Source: Paratinospora sagittata | Taxonomy: Eukaryota > Streptophyta > Magnoliopsida > Ranunculales > Menispermaceae | DNA: 64,000 bases | NCBI GenBank assembly: GCA_035771175.1 | Contig: CM069607.1 | Span: 19,538,001-19,602,000, forward strand | Direction of reading: 5' to 3' | Shown here: piece by piece, positions 10,570 through 24,550 of the stretch | Layout: each line of letters starts with the position of its first letter | How positions within the stretch are numbered: the first letter of the stretch is position 1 | The notes under the pieces: generated by a model | The model's database searches: none | What the model was told of the DNA's origin: nothing | What the model saw: only the letters and a program-made list of their open reading frames with translations | Made by a program: the position numbers and the translations under genes

Positions 10570-13204
10570 CTCCGAGTGCTACGACTAATCATCAAGAACA
10601 CAACAAACAATAGCTATCAAAGTATACAAAGATCAGGCTCTAAGAACGAAAACATTAGTTTGATCTTAGGTGTGTAGGGTAACCTCTCGATCAATCTCAA
10701 CACGAAAACTCTCTAAATTGCAAAGTCTTCAAAATCACTTGGATTTGGTATTCGATTTTGACAAAATATTTTTTGAAAGGTTTTAATCATAATTTCAATG
10801 AGTTTTGAATGATTTAAAAGTGTTTTGAGACAATGGAATGGCTCTTAAGTGTTCAAATATTATTTTTTCTAAAATTGGTCTATCTAGCAGTTTGCCAAAA
10901 AATTTCAAACGACAATAGCGCACTATCAGTGTTGATAGCATGCTGATAGGGTTGAATAATCAAAAATCAATTTTTCTTGAAAATTGCCTGTAGCGCGCTA
11001 TCCCTTTTGATAACTCGCTATAGAGCAGTTGCCGTGATCTTTCGATTTTTAGTAAAATGGGCAATAGCGTGCTATAGGCCTTGATTGCAAGCTATCGAAA
11101 TGTCCGAAAAACACGAGCTCTCGGGTTCGTGTATCTCGACCAGCAATAGCCCGCTATCCGTCATTAGAGAGCATGATACAATCCCAAATAGCTTGCTATC
11201 CACGTGTGAGTTAGAAATCTCACATATCTAACGAGAAAAAGGTGGGCCCTTTCCCTTGCTCGATTTTTCTATTCCTTGCACTGTTTTGACTGGGAATCGT
11301 AACTGAAACATTCTCCACTAACACCTCGATGATTCCCATTGTGTCGCATGGGCAAAACAACTTTAGATTAAAACAATGTTTTGAATTCAAATCATTTCCT
11401 ACTCTCTTGCTCTTTAACCTGCAACTGCTAATTTAATAAAACACTCATTCTCTAATTTTCAAAGATACAACACACACGATTTTTGCAAGTTAGACTGAGC
11501 TTTCCAAAGAGTATTTCAAAAGAAGAAAGTCGTGACTCTTGCATTGCCAATAAAACCTTCGACCTGAATCAAAATTGCAAACTGTCCTGAAGATAACCTC
11601 ATTGTTTAGCAAGTTCTTCATTTTATCCCTTTTCTATTGAGATTTTCAAAAGCTATCCATCGTTTTAAACTGTAGGTATATGAAGTGTTCTCAGTAAGAG
11701 AACACATCTCCTATATTCTTTCTCCGAGTGCTACAACTAATCATCAAGAACACGTCAAGCAGTAGCTATCAAAGTCTACAAAGATCAGGCTCTAAGAACG
11801 AAGTCATATCTCAATGCTAAAGCATTAGTTTGGTCTTAGGTGTGTAGGGTAACCTCTCGATCAATCTCAGCATAAAAACTCTCCAAATTGCAAAGTCTTA
11901 AAAATCACTTGGATTTAGTATTTGATTTTGACAAAATATTTTTCGAAAGGTTTTAATCACAATTTCAATGAGTTTTGAATGATTTAAAAGTGTTTTGAGA
12001 CAATAGAATGGTTCTTAAGTGTTAAAATATTTATTTTTCCAAAATCGGGCTATCCAGCACTTTGCCAAAGTTTTTCAAAAGGCAATAGCGCTCTATCGGT
12101 GTTGATAGCACGCTGATAGGGTTAAATAATCAAAAATCTATTTTTCTTCAAAATTGCCTACAGCGCGCGCTATCCTTTTTGATAACTCGCTATAGAGAGC
12201 AGTTGCCGTAATCTTTCAATTTTTAGTAAAATGGGCAATCGCGTGCTATAGGCCTTAATTGCACGCTATCGGAAAGTCCTAAAAACACGAGCTCTCGGGT
12301 TTGTGTATATCGACCTGCAATAGTCCGCTATCTGTCATTAGAGAGCTTGATACACAACCCTATTGGGTTGTCCAGCACTTTGCCCAAGTTTTTCAAACGG
12401 CAATAGCGCACTATCAGTGTTGATAGCACGCTGATAGGGTTGAATAATCAAAAATCTATTTTTCTTGAAATTTTCCTATAACGCGCTATCCCTTTTGATA
12501 ACTCGCTATAAAGCAGTTGCCGTGATCTTTCGATTTTTAGTAAAATGGGCAATAGCCTGCTATAGGCCTTGATTGCACGATATTGGAAAGTCCGAAAAAC
12601 ACGAGTTCTCAGGTTTGTGTATATCGACCTGCAATAGTCCGCTATCCGTCATTAGAGAGCATGATACAATCCCCAATAGCATGCTATCCACGTTTGAGTT
12701 AGAGATCTAACATATCTAACGAGAAAAACGTGGGCCCTTTCCCTTGCTCGATTTTCTATTCCTTGCACAATTTTGATTGGGAATCGTAACTGAAACATTC
12801 TCCACTAACACCTTGATGATTCCCATTGTGTCGCATGGGCAAAACAACTTTAGATTAAAACAATGTTTTGAATTCAAATAATACTCTCTAGCTCTTTAAC
12901 CTGCAACTGCTAATTTAATAAAACACCCATTCTCTAATTTTTAAAGATACAACACACGATTTTTTTGCAAGTTAGATTGAGCTTTTCCAAAAAGTAATTC
13001 AAAAGAAGAAAGTCGTGACTCTTGCATTGCCAGTAAAAGCTTCGGCTTGAATCAAAATTGCAAGTTGTCTTGAAGATAACCTCATTGTTTAGCAAGTTCT
13101 TCATTTTATCCCTTTTGTGTTGAGATTTTGAAAAGCTATCCATCGTTTTAAACTGTAGGTATATTAAGTGTTCTCAGTAAGAGAACACATCACCTATTTT
13201 CTTT
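10570..13204. repeat. Unit 5, canonical 2,635 bp
   Basis: A at 10570-11721 and B at 11722-13204. One private base noticed: G at 12704 (others A). Confidence 0.96.
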
Positions 13205-15839
13205 CTCCGAGTGCTACGACTAATCATCAAGAACACAACAAACAATAGCTATCAAAGTATACAAAGATCAGGCTCTAAGAACGAAAACATTAGTTTGATC
13301 TTAGGTGTGTAGGGTAACCTCTCGATCAATCTCAACACGAAAACTCTCTAAATTGCAAAGTCTTCAAAATCACTTGGATTTGGTATTCGATTTTGACAAA
13401 ATATTTTTTGAAAGGTTTTAATCATAATTTCAATGAGTTTTGAATGATTTAAAAGTGTTTTGAGACAATGGAATGGCTCTTAAGTGTTCAAATATTATTT
13501 TTTCTAAAATTGGTCTATCTAGCAGTTTGCCAAAAAATTTCAAACGACAATAGCGCACTATCAGTGTTGATAGCATGCTGATAGGGTTGAATAATCAAAA
13601 ATCAATTTTTCTTGAAAATTGCCTGTAGCGCGCTATCCCTTTTGATAACTCGCTATAGAGCAGTTGCCGTGATCTTTCGATTTTTAGTAAAATGGGCAAT
13701 AGCGTGCTATAGGCCTTGATTGCAAGCTATCGAAATGTCCGAAAAACACGAGCTCTCGGGTTCGTGTATCTCGACCAGCAATAGCCCGCTATCCGTCATT
13801 AGAGAGCATGATACAATCCCAAATAGCTTGCTATCCACGTGTGAGTTAGAAATCTCACATATCTAACGAGAAAAAGGTGGGCCCTTTCCCTTGCTCGATT
13901 TTTCTATTCCTTGCACTGTTTTGACTGGGAATCGTAACTGAAACATTCTCCACTAACACCTCGATGATTCCCATTGTGTCGCATGGGCAAAACAACTTTA
14001 GATTAAAACAATGTTTTGAATTCAAATCATTTCCTACTCTCTTGCTCTTTAACCTGCAACTGCTAATTTAATAAAACACTCATTCTCTAATTTTCAAAGA
14101 TACAACACACACGATTTTTGCAAGTTAGACTGAGCTTTCCAAAGAGTATTTCAAAAGAAGAAAGTCGTGACTCTTGCATTGCCAATAAAACCTTCGACCT
14201 GAATCAAAATTGCAAACTGTCCTGAAGATAACCTCATTGTTTAGCAAGTTCTTCATTTTATCCCTTTTCTATTGAGATTTTCAAAAGCTATCCATCGTTT
14301 TAAACTGTAGGTATATGAAGTGTTCTCAGTAAGAGAACACATCTCCTATATTCTTTCTCCGAGTGCTACAACTAATCATCAAGAACACGTCAAGCAGTAG
14401 CTATCAAAGTCTACAAAGATCAGGCTCTAAGAACGAAGTCATATCTCAATGCTAAAGCATTAGTTTGGTCTTAGGTGTGTAGGGTAACCTCTCGATCAAT
14501 CTCAGCATAAAAACTCTCCAAATTGCAAAGTCTTAAAAATCACTTGGATTTAGTATTTGATTTTGACAAAATATTTTTCGAAAGGTTTTAATCACAATTT
14601 CAATGAGTTTTGAATGATTTAAAAGTGTTTTGAGACAATAGAATGGTTCTTAAGTGTTAAAATATTTATTTTTCCAAAATCGGGCTATCCAGCACTTTGC
14701 CAAAGTTTTTCAAAAGGCAATAGCGCTCTATCGGTGTTGATAGCACGCTGATAGGGTTAAATAATCAAAAATCTATTTTTCTTCAAAATTGCCTACAGCG
14801 CGCGCTATCCTTTTTGATAACTCGCTATAGAGAGCAGTTGCCGTAATCTTTCAATTTTTAGTAAAATGGGCAATCGCGTGCTATAGGCCTTAATTGCACG
14901 CTATCGGAAAGTCCTAAAAACACGAGCTCTCGGGTTTGTGTATATCGACCTGCAATAGTCCGCTATCTGTCATTAGAGAGCTTGATACACAACCCTATTG
15001 GGTTGTCCAGCACTTTGCCCAAGTTTTTCAAACGGCAATAGCGCACTATCAGTGTTGATAGCACGCTGATAGGGTTGAATAATCAAAAATCTATTTTTCT
15101 TGAAATTTTCCTATAACGCGCTATCCCTTTTGATAACTCGCTATAAAGCAGTTGCCGTGATCTTTCGATTTTTAGTAAAATGGGCAATAGCCTGCTATAG
15201 GCCTTGATTGCACGATATTGGAAAGTCCGAAAAACACGAGTTCTCAGGTTTGTGTATATCGACCTGCAATAGTCCGCTATCCGTCATTAGAGAGCATGAT
15301 ACAATCCCCAATAGCATGCTATCCACGTTTGAGTTAGAAATCTAACATATCTAACGAGAAAAACGTGGGCCCTTTCCCTTGCTCGATTTTCTATTCCTTG
15401 CACAATTTTGATTGGGAATCGTAACTGAAACATTCTCCACTAACACCTTGATGATTCCCATTGTGTCGCATGGGCAAAACAACTTTAGATTAAAACAATG
15501 TTTTGAATTCAAATAATACTCTCTAGCTCTTTAACCTGCAACTGCTAATTTAATAAAACACCCATTCTCTAATTTTTAAAGATACAACACACGATTTTTT
15601 TGCAAGTTAGATTGAGCTTTTCCAAAAAGTAATTCAAAAGAAGAAAGTCGTGACTCTTGCATTGCCAGTAAAAGCTTCGGCTTGAATCAAAATTGCAAGT
15701 TGTCTTGAAGATAACCTCATTGTTTAGCAAGTTCTTCATTTTATCCCTTTTGTGTTGAGATTTTGAAAAGCTATCCATCGTTTTAAACTGTAGGTATATT
15801 AAGTGTTCTCAGTAAGAGAACACATCACCTATTTTCTTT
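13205..15839. repeat. Unit 6, canonical 2,635 bp
   Basis: A at 13205-14356 and B at 14357-15839. No private variant noticed. It is the last unit before the block with short chimeric units. Confidence 0.96.
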
Positions 15840-16986
15840 CTCCGAGTGCTACGACTAATCATCAAGAACACAACAAACAATAGCTATCAAAGTATACAAA
15901 GATCAGGCTCTAAGAACGAAAACATTAGTTTGATCTTAGGTGTGTAGGGTAACCTCTCGATCAATCTCAACACGAAAACTCTCTAAATTGCAAAGTCTTC
16001 AAAATCACTTGGATTTGGTATTCGATTTTGACAAAATATTTTTTGAAAGGTTTTAATCATAATTTCAATGAGTTTTGAATGATTTAAAAGTGTTTTGAGA
16101 CAATGGAATGGCTCTTAAGTGTTCAAATATTATTTTTTCTAAAATTGGTCTATCTAGCAGTTTGCCAAAAAATTTCAAACGACAATAGCGCACTATCAGT
16201 GTTGATAGCATGCTGATAGGGTTGAATAATCAAAAATCAATTTTTCTTGAAAATTGCCTGTAGCGCGCTATCCCTTTTGATAACTCGCTATAGAGCAGTT
16301 GCCGTGATCTTTCGATTTTTAGTAAAATGGGCAATAGCGTGCTATAGGCCTTGATTGCAAGCTATCGAAATGTCCGAAAAACACGAGCTCTCGGGTTCGT
16401 GTATCTCGACCAGCAATAGCCCGCTATCCGTCATTAGAGAGCATGATACAATCCCAAATAGCTTGCTATCCACGTGTGAGTTAGAAATCTAACGTATCTA
16501 ACGAGAAAAACGTGGGCCCTTTCCCTTGCTCGATTTTCTATTCCTTGCACAATTTTGATTGGGAATCGTAACTGAAACATTCTCCACTAACACCTTGATG
16601 ATTCCCATTGTGTCGCATGGGCAAAACAACTTTAGATTAAAACAATGTTTTGAATTCAAATAATACTCTCTAGCTCTTTAACCTGCAACTGCTAATTTAA
16701 TAAAACACCCATTCTCTAATTTTTAAAGATACAACACACGATTTTTTTGCAAGTTAGATTGAGCTTTTCCAAAAAGTAATTCAAAAGAAGAAAGTCGTGA
16801 CTCTTGCGTTGCCAGTAAAAGCTTCGGCTTGAATCAAAATTGCAAGTTGTCTTGAAGATAACCTCATTGTTTAGCAAGTTCTTCATTTTATCCCTTTTGT
16901 GTTGAGATTTTGAAAAGCTATCCATCGTTTTAAACTGTAGGTATATTAAGTGTTCTCAGTAAGAGAACACATCACCTATTTTCTTT
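15840..16986. repeat. Short chimeric unit C1 (1,147 bp, A 5' / B 3')
   Basis: The first ~640 bp match A, including CACGTGTGAG and the 18-bp deletion. The remainder matches B, for example AAACGTGGGCCC and GATTTTCTATTCC. The switch lies within 16477-16490. The unit is 1,488 bp shorter than a full unit, so the 3' part of A and the 5' part of B are missing. Private or shared bases: G at 16494 (shared with C2) and G at 16808 (private). Confidence 0.95.
16477..16490. other. A/B recombination junction in C1
   Basis: These 14 bases (TGAGTTAGAAATCT) are identical in A and B. The base before them, 16476, is the A-specific G. The base after them, 16491, is the B-specific A. The crossover therefore fell inside this interval. 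Equivalent junctions lie at 20259-20272 (C2) and 24041-24054 (C3). Confidence 0.93.
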
Positions 16987-19621
16987 CTCCGAGTGCTACG
17001 ACTAATCATCAAGAACACAACAAACAATAGCTATCAAAGTATACAAAGATCAGGCTCTAAGAACGAAAACATTAGTTTGATCTTAGGTGTGTAGGGTAAC
17101 CTCTCGATCAATCTCAACACGAAAACTCTCTAAATTGCAAAGTCTTCAAAATCACTTGGATTTGGTATTCGATTTTGACAAAATATTTTTTGAAAGGTTT
17201 TAATCATAATTTCAATGAGTTTTGAATGATTTAAAAGTGTTTTGAGACAATGGAATGGCTCTTAAGTGTTCAAATATTATTTTTTCTAAAATTGGTCTAT
17301 CTAGCAGTTTGCCAAAAAATTTCAAACGACAATAGCGCACTATCAGTGTTGATAGCATGCTGATAGGGTTGAATAATCAAAAATCAATTTTTCTTGAAAA
17401 TTGCCTGTAGCGCGCTATCCCTTTTGATAACTCGCTATAGAGCAGTTGCCGTGATCTTTCGATTTTTAGTAAAATGGGCAATAGCGTGCTATAGGCCTTG
17501 ATTGCAAGCTATCGAAATGTCCGAAAAACACGAGCTCTCGGGTTCGTGTATCTCGACCAGCAATAGCCCGCTATCCGTCATTAGAGAGCATGATACAATC
17601 CCAAATAGCTTGCTATCCACGTGTGAGTTAGAAATCTCACATATCTAACGAGAAAAAGGTGGGCCCTTTCCCTTGCTCGATTTTTCTATTCCTTGCACTG
17701 TTTTGACTGGGAATCGTAACTGAAACATTCTCCACTAACACCTCGATGATTCCCATTGTGTCGCATGGGCAAAACAACTTTAGATTAAAACAATGTTTTG
17801 AATTCAAATCATTTCCTACTCTCTTGCTCTTTAACCTGCAACTGCTAATTTAATAAAACACTCATTCTCTAATTTTCAAAGATACAACACACACGATTTT
17901 TGCAAGTTAGACTGAGCTTTCCAAAGAGTATTTCAAAAGAAGAAAGTCGTGACTCTTGCATTGCCAATAAAACCTTCGACCTGAATCAAAATTGCAAACT
18001 GTCCTGAAGATAACCTCATTGTTTAGCAAGTTCTTCATTTTATCCCTTTTCTATTGAGATTTTCAAAAGCTATCCATCGTTTTAAACTGTAGGTATATGA
18101 AGTGTTCTCAGTAAGAGAACACATCTCCTATATTCTTTCTCCGAGTGCTACAACTAATCATCAAGAACACGTCAAGCAGTAGCTATCAAAGTCTACAAAG
18201 ATCAGGCTCTAAGAACGAAGTCATATCTCAATGCTAAAGCATTAGTTTGGTCTTAGGTGTGTAGGGTAACCTCTCGATCAATCTCAGCATAAAAACTCTC
18301 CAAATTGCAAAGTCTTAAAAATCACTTGGATTTAGTATTTGATTTTGACAAAATATTTTTCGAAAGGTTTTAATCACAATTTCAATGAGTTTTGAATGAT
18401 TTAAAAGTGTTTTGAGACAATAGAATGGTTCTTAAGTGTTAAAATATTTATTTTTCCAAAATCGGGCTATCCAGCACTTTGCCAAAGTTTTTCAAAAGGC
18501 AATAGCGCTCTATCGGTGTTGATAGCACGCTGATAGGGTTAAATAATCAAAAATCTATTTTTCTTCAAAATTGCCTACAGCGCGCGCTATCCTTTTTGAT
18601 AACTCGCTATAGAGAGCAGTTGCCGTAATCTTTCAATTTTTAGTAAAATGGGCAATCGCGTGCTATAGGCCTTAATTGCACGCTATCGGAAAGTCCTAAA
18701 AACACGAGCTCTCGGGTTTGTGTATATCGACCTGCAATAGTCCGCTATCTGTCATTAGAGAGCTTGATACACAACCCTATTGGGTTGTCCAGCACTTTGC
18801 CCAAGTTTTTCAAACGGCAATAGCGCACTATCAGTGTTGATAGCACGCTGATAGGGTTGAATAATCAAAAATCTATTTTTCTTGAAATTTTCCTATAACG
18901 CGCTATCCCTTTTGATAACTCGCTATAAAGCAGTTGCCGTGATCTTTCGATTTTTAGTAAAATGGGCAATAGCCTGCTATAGGCCTTGATTGCACGATAT
19001 TGGAAAGTCCGAAAAACACGAGTTCTCAGGTTTGTGTATATCGACCTGCAATAGTCCGCTATCCGTCATTAGAGAGCATGATACAATCCCCAATAGCATG
19101 CTATCCACGTTTGAGTTAGAAATCTAACATATCTAACGAGAAAAACGTGGGCCCTTTCCCTTGCTCGATTTTCTATTCCTTGCACAATTTTGATTGGGAA
19201 TCGTAACTGAAACATTCTCCACTAACACCTTGATGATTCCCATTGTGTCGCATGGGCAAAACAACTTTAGATTAAAACAATGTTTTGAATTCAAATAATA
19301 CTCTCTAGCTCTTTAACCTGCAACTGCTAATTTAATAAAACACCCATTCTCTAATTTTTAAAGATACAACACACGATTTTTTTGCAAGTTAGATTGAGCT
19401 TTTCCAAAAAGTAATTCAAAAGAAGAAAGTCGTGACTCTTGCATTGCCAGTAAAAGCTTCGGCTTGAATCAAAATTGCAAGTTGTCTTGAAGATAACCTC
19501 ATTGTTTAGCAAGTTCTTCATTTTATCCCTTTTGTGTTGAGATTTTGGAAAGCTATCCATCGTTTTAAACTGTAGGTATATTAAGTGTTCTCAGTAAGAG
19601 AACACATCACCTATTTTCTTT
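16987..19621. repeat. Unit 7, canonical 2,635 bp
   Basis: A at 16987-18138 and B at 18139-19621. Private G at 19548, which changes codon 5 of the minus-strand frame from Ser to Pro. Confidence 0.96.
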
Positions 19622-20768
19622 CTCCGAGTGCTACGACTAATCATCAAGAACACAACAAACAATAGCTATCAAAGTATACAAAGATCAGGCTCTAAGAACG
19701 AAAACATTAGTTTGATCTTAGGTGTGTAGGGTAACCTCTCGATCAATCTCAACACGAAAACTCTCTAAATTGCAAAGTCTTCAAAATCACTTGGATTTGG
19801 TATTCGATTTTGACAAAATATTTTTTGAAAGGTTTTAATCATAATTTCAATGAGTTTTGAATGATTTAAAAGTGTTTTGAGACAATGGAATGGCTCTTAA
19901 GTGTTCAAATATTATTTTTTCTAAAATTGGTCTATCTAGCAGTTTGCCAAAAAATTTCAAACGACAATAGCGCACTATCAGTGTTGATAGCATGCTGATA
20001 GGGTTGAATAATCAAAAATCAATTTTTCTTGAAAATTGCCTGTAGCGCGCTATCCCTTTTGATAACTCGCTATAGAGCAGTTGCCGTGATCTTTCGATTT
20101 TTAGTAAAATGGGCAATAGCGTGCTATAGGCCTTGATTGCAAGCTATCGAAATGTCCGAAAAACACGAGCTCTCGGGTTCGTGTATCTCGACCAGCAATA
20201 GCCCGCTATCCGTCATTAGAGAGCATGATACAATCCCAAATAGCTTGCTATCCACGTGTGAGTTAGAAATCTAACGTATCTAACGAGAAAAACGTGGGCC
20301 CTTTCCCTTGCTCGATTTTCTATTCCTTGCACAATTTTGATTGGGAATCGTAACTGAAACATTCTCCACTAACACCTTGATGATTCCCATTGTGTCGCAT
20401 GGGCAAAACAACTTTAGATTAAAACAATGTTTTGAATTCAAATAATACTCTCTAGCTCTTTAACCTGCAACTGCTAATTTAATAAAACACCCATTCTCTA
20501 ATTTTTAAAGATACAACACACGATTTTTTTGCAAGTTAGATTGAGCTTTTCCAAAAAGTAATTCAAAAGAAGAAAGTCGTGACTCTTGCATTGCCAGTAA
20601 AAGCTTCGGCTTGAATCAAAATTGCAAGTTGTCTTGAAGATAACCTCATTGTTTAGCAAGTTCTTCATTTTATCCCTTTTGTGTTGAGATTTTGAAAAGC
20701 TATCCATCGTTTTAAACTGTAGGTATATTAAGTGTTCTCAGTAAGAGAACACATCACCTATTTTCTTT
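19622..20768. repeat. Short chimeric unit C2 (1,147 bp)
   Basis: Same length and same A/B junction (20259-20272) as C1. Shares the unusual G (20276) just after the junction with C1 but not C3. Confidence 0.95.
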
Positions 20769-23403
20769 CTCCGAGTGCTACGACTAATCATCAAGAACAC
20801 AACAAACAATAGCTATCAAAGTATACAAAGATCAGGCTCTAAGAACGAAAACATTAGTTTGATCTTAGGTGTGTAGGGTAACCTCTCGATCAATCTCAAC
20901 ACGAAAACTCTCTAAATTGCAAAGTCTTCAAAATCACTTGGATTTGGTATTCGATTTTGACAAAATATTTTTTGAAAGGTTTTAATCATAATTTCAATGA
21001 GTTTTGAATGATTTAAAAGTGTTTTGAGACAATGGAATGGCTCTTAAGTGTTCAAATATTATTTTTTCTAAAATTGGTCTATCTAGCAGTTTGCCAAAAA
21101 ATTTCAAACGACAATAGCGCACTATCAGTGTTGATAGCATGCTGATAGGGTTGAATAATCAAAAATCAATTTTTCTTGAAAATTGCCTGTAGCGCGCTAT
21201 CCCTTTTGATAACTCGCTATAGAGCAGTTGCCGTGATCTTTCGATTTTTAGTAAAATGGGCAATAGCGTGCTATAGGCCTTGATTGCAAGCTATCGAAAT
21301 GTCCGAAAAACACGAGCTCTCGGGTTCGTGTATCTCGACCAGCAATAGCCCGCTATCCGTCATTAGAGAGCATGATACAATCCCAAATAGCTTGCTATCC
21401 ACGTGTGAGTTAGAAATCTCACATATCTAACGAGAAAAAGGTGGGCCCTTTCCCTTGCTCGATTTTTCTATTCCTTGCACTGTTTTGACTGGGAATCGTA
21501 ACTGAAACATTCTCCACTAACACCTCGATGATTCCCATTGTGTCGCATGGGCAAAACAACTTTAGATTAAAACAATGTTTTGAATTCAAATCATTTCCTA
21601 CTCTCTTGCTCTTTAACCTGCAACTGCTAATTTAATAAAACACTCATTCTCTAATTTTCAAAGATACAACACACACGATTTTTGCAAGTTAGACTGAGCT
21701 TTCCAAAGAGTATTTCAAAAGAAGAAAGTCGTGACTCTTGCATTGCCAATAAAACCTTCGACCTGAATCAAAATTGCAAACTGTCCTGAAGATAACCTCA
21801 TTGTTTAGCAAGTTCTTCATTTTATCCCTTTTCTATTGAGATTTTCAAAAGCTATCCATCGTTTTAAACTGTAGGTATATGAAGTGTTCTCAGTAAGAGA
21901 ACACATCTCCTATATTCTGTCTCCGAGTGCTACAACTAATCATCAAGAACACGTCAAGCAGTAGCTATCAAAGTCTACAAAGATCAGGCTCTAAGAACGA
22001 AGTCATATCTCAATGCTAAAGCATTAGTTTGGTCTTAGGTGTGTAGGGTAACCTCTCGATCAATCTCAGCATAAAAACTCTCCAAATTGCAAAGTCTTAA
22101 AAATCACTTGGATTTAGTATTTGATTTTGACAAAATATTTTTCGAAAGGTTTTAATCACAATTTCAATGAGTTTTGAATGATTTAAAAGTGTTTTGAGAC
22201 AATAGAATGGTTCTTAAGTGTTAAAATATTTATTTTTCCAAAATCGGGCTATCCAGCACTTTGCCAAAGTTTTTCAAAAGGCAATAGCGCTCTATCGGTG
22301 TTGATAGCACGCTGGTAGGGTTAAATAATCAAAAATCTATTTTTCTTCAAAATTGCCTACAGCGCGCGCAATCCTTTTTGATAACTCGCTATAGAGAGCA
22401 GTTGCCGTAATCTTTCAATTTTTAGTAAAATGGGCAATCGCGTGCTATAGGCCTTAATTGCACGCTATCGGAAAGTCCTAAAAACACGAGCTCTCGGGTT
22501 TGTGTATATCGACCTGCAATAGTCCGCTATCTGTCATTAGAGAGCTTGATACACAACCCTATTGGGTTGTCCAGCACTTTGCCCAAGTTTTTCAAACGGC
22601 AATAGCGCACTATCAGTGTTGATAGCACGCTGATAGGGTTGAATAATCAAAAATCTATTTTTCTTGAAATTTTCCTATAACGCGCTATCCCTTTTGATAA
22701 CTCGCTATAAAGCAGTTGCCGTGATCTTTCGATTTTTAGTAAAATGGGCAATAGCCTGCTATAGGCCTTGATTGCACGATATTGGAAAGTCCGAAAAACA
22801 CGAGTTCTCAGGTTTGTGTATATCGACCTGCAATAGTCCGCTATCCGTCATTAGAGAGCATGATACAATCCCCAATAGCATGCTATCCACGTTTGAGTTA
22901 GAAATCTAACATATCTAACGAGAAAAACGTGGGCCCTTTCCCTTGCTCGATTTTCTATTCCTTGCACAATTTTGATTGGGAATCGTAACTGAAACATTCT
23001 CCACTAACACCTTGATGATTCCCATTGTGTCGCATGGGCAAAACAACTTTAGATTAAAACAATGTTTTGAATTCAAATAATACTCTCTAGCTCTTTAACC
23101 TGCAACTGCTAATTTAATAAAACACCCATTCTCTAATTTTTAAAGATACAACACACGATTTTTTTGCAAGTTAGATTGAGCTTTTCCAAAAAGTAATTCA
23201 AAAGAAGAAAGTCGTGACTCTTGCATTGCCAGTAAAAGCTTCGGCTTGAATCAAAATTGCAAGTTGTCTTGAAGATAACCTCATTGTTTAGCAAGTTCTT
23301 CATTTTATCCCTTTTGTGTTGAGATTTTGAAAAGCTATCCATCGTTTTAAACTGTAGGTATATTAAGTGTTCTCAGTAAGAGAACACATCACCTATTTTC
23401 TTT
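20769..23403. repeat. Unit 8, canonical length with a three-base haplotype
   Basis: A at 20769-21920 and B at 21921-23403. Diagnostic bases are G at 21919 (TTCTGTCTCC), G at 22315 (GCTGGTAGGG) and A at 22370 (GCGCGCAATCC). The same three occur together only in units 21 and 23. Confidence 0.95.
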
Positions 23404-24550
23404 CTCCGAGTGCTACGACTAATCATCAAGAACACAACAAACAATAGCTATCAAAGTATACAAAGATCAGGCTCTAAGAACGAAAACATTAGTTTGATCT
23501 TAGGTGTGTAGGGTAACCTCTCGATCAATCTCAACACGAAAACTCTCTAAATTGCAAAGTCTTCAAAATCACTTGGATTTGGTATTCGATTTTGACAAAA
23601 TATTTTTTGAAAGGTTTTAATCATAATTTCAATGAGTTTTGAATGATTTAAAAGTGTTTTGAGACAATGGAATGGCTCTTAAGTGTTCAAATATTATTTT
23701 TTCTAAAATTGGTCTATCTAGCAGTTTGCCAAAAAATTTCAAACGACAATAGCGCACTATCAGTGTTGATAGCATGCTGATAGGGTTGAATAATCAAAAA
23801 TCAATTTTTCTTGAAAATTGCCTGTAGCGCGCTATCCCTTTTGATAACTCGCTATAGAGCAGTTGCCGTGATCTTTCGATTTTTAGTAAAATGGGCAATA
23901 GCGTGCTATAGGCCTTGATTGCAAGCTATCGAAATGTCCGAAAAACACGAGCTCTCGGGTTCGTGTATCTCGACCAGCAATAGCCCGCTATCCGTCATTA
24001 GAGAGCATGATACAATCCCAAATAGCTTGCTATCCACGTGTGAGTTAGAAATCTAACATATCTAACGAGAAAAACGTGGGCCCTTTCCCTTGCTCGATTT
24101 TCTATTCCTTGCACAATTTTGATTGGGAATCGTAACTGAAACATTCTCCACTAACACCTTGATGATTCCCATTGTGTCGCATGGGCAAAACAACTTTAGA
24201 TTAAAACAATGTTTTGAATTCAAATAATACTCTCTAGCTCTTTAACCTGCAACTGCTAATTTAATAAAACACCCATTCTCTAATTTTTAAAGATACAACA
24301 CACGATTTTTTTGCAAGTTAGATTGAGCTTTTCCAAAAAGTAATTCAAAAGAAGAAAGTCGTGACTCTTGCATTGCCAGTAAAAGCTTCGGCTTGAATCA
24401 AAATTGCAAGTTGTCTTGAAGATAACCTCATTGTTTAGCAAGTTCTTCATTTTATCCCTTTTGTGTTGAGATTTTGAAAAGCTATCCATCGTTTTAAACT
24501 GTAGGTATATTAAGTGTTCTCAGTAAGAGAACACATCACCTATTTTCTTT
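23404..24550. repeat. Short chimeric unit C3 (1,147 bp)
   Basis: Same junction (24041-24054). After it the sequence reads AACATATC as in ordinary B, not the AACGTATC of C1 and C2. Confidence 0.95.

Larger units (their letters stand above)
15840..19621. repeat. Superunit 1 of 3 (C1 + unit 7), 3,782 bp
   Basis: A short C unit followed by a full A+B unit. The same composite recurs immediately at 19622 and 23404 with an exact 3,782-bp period, so this is a higher level of organisation above the dimer. Confidence 0.93.
19622..23403. repeat. Superunit 2 of 3 (C2 + unit 8), 3,782 bp
   Basis: Same composition and exact length as the superunit to its left. Its full unit carries three linked private bases that recur far to the right. 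Confidence 0.93.
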
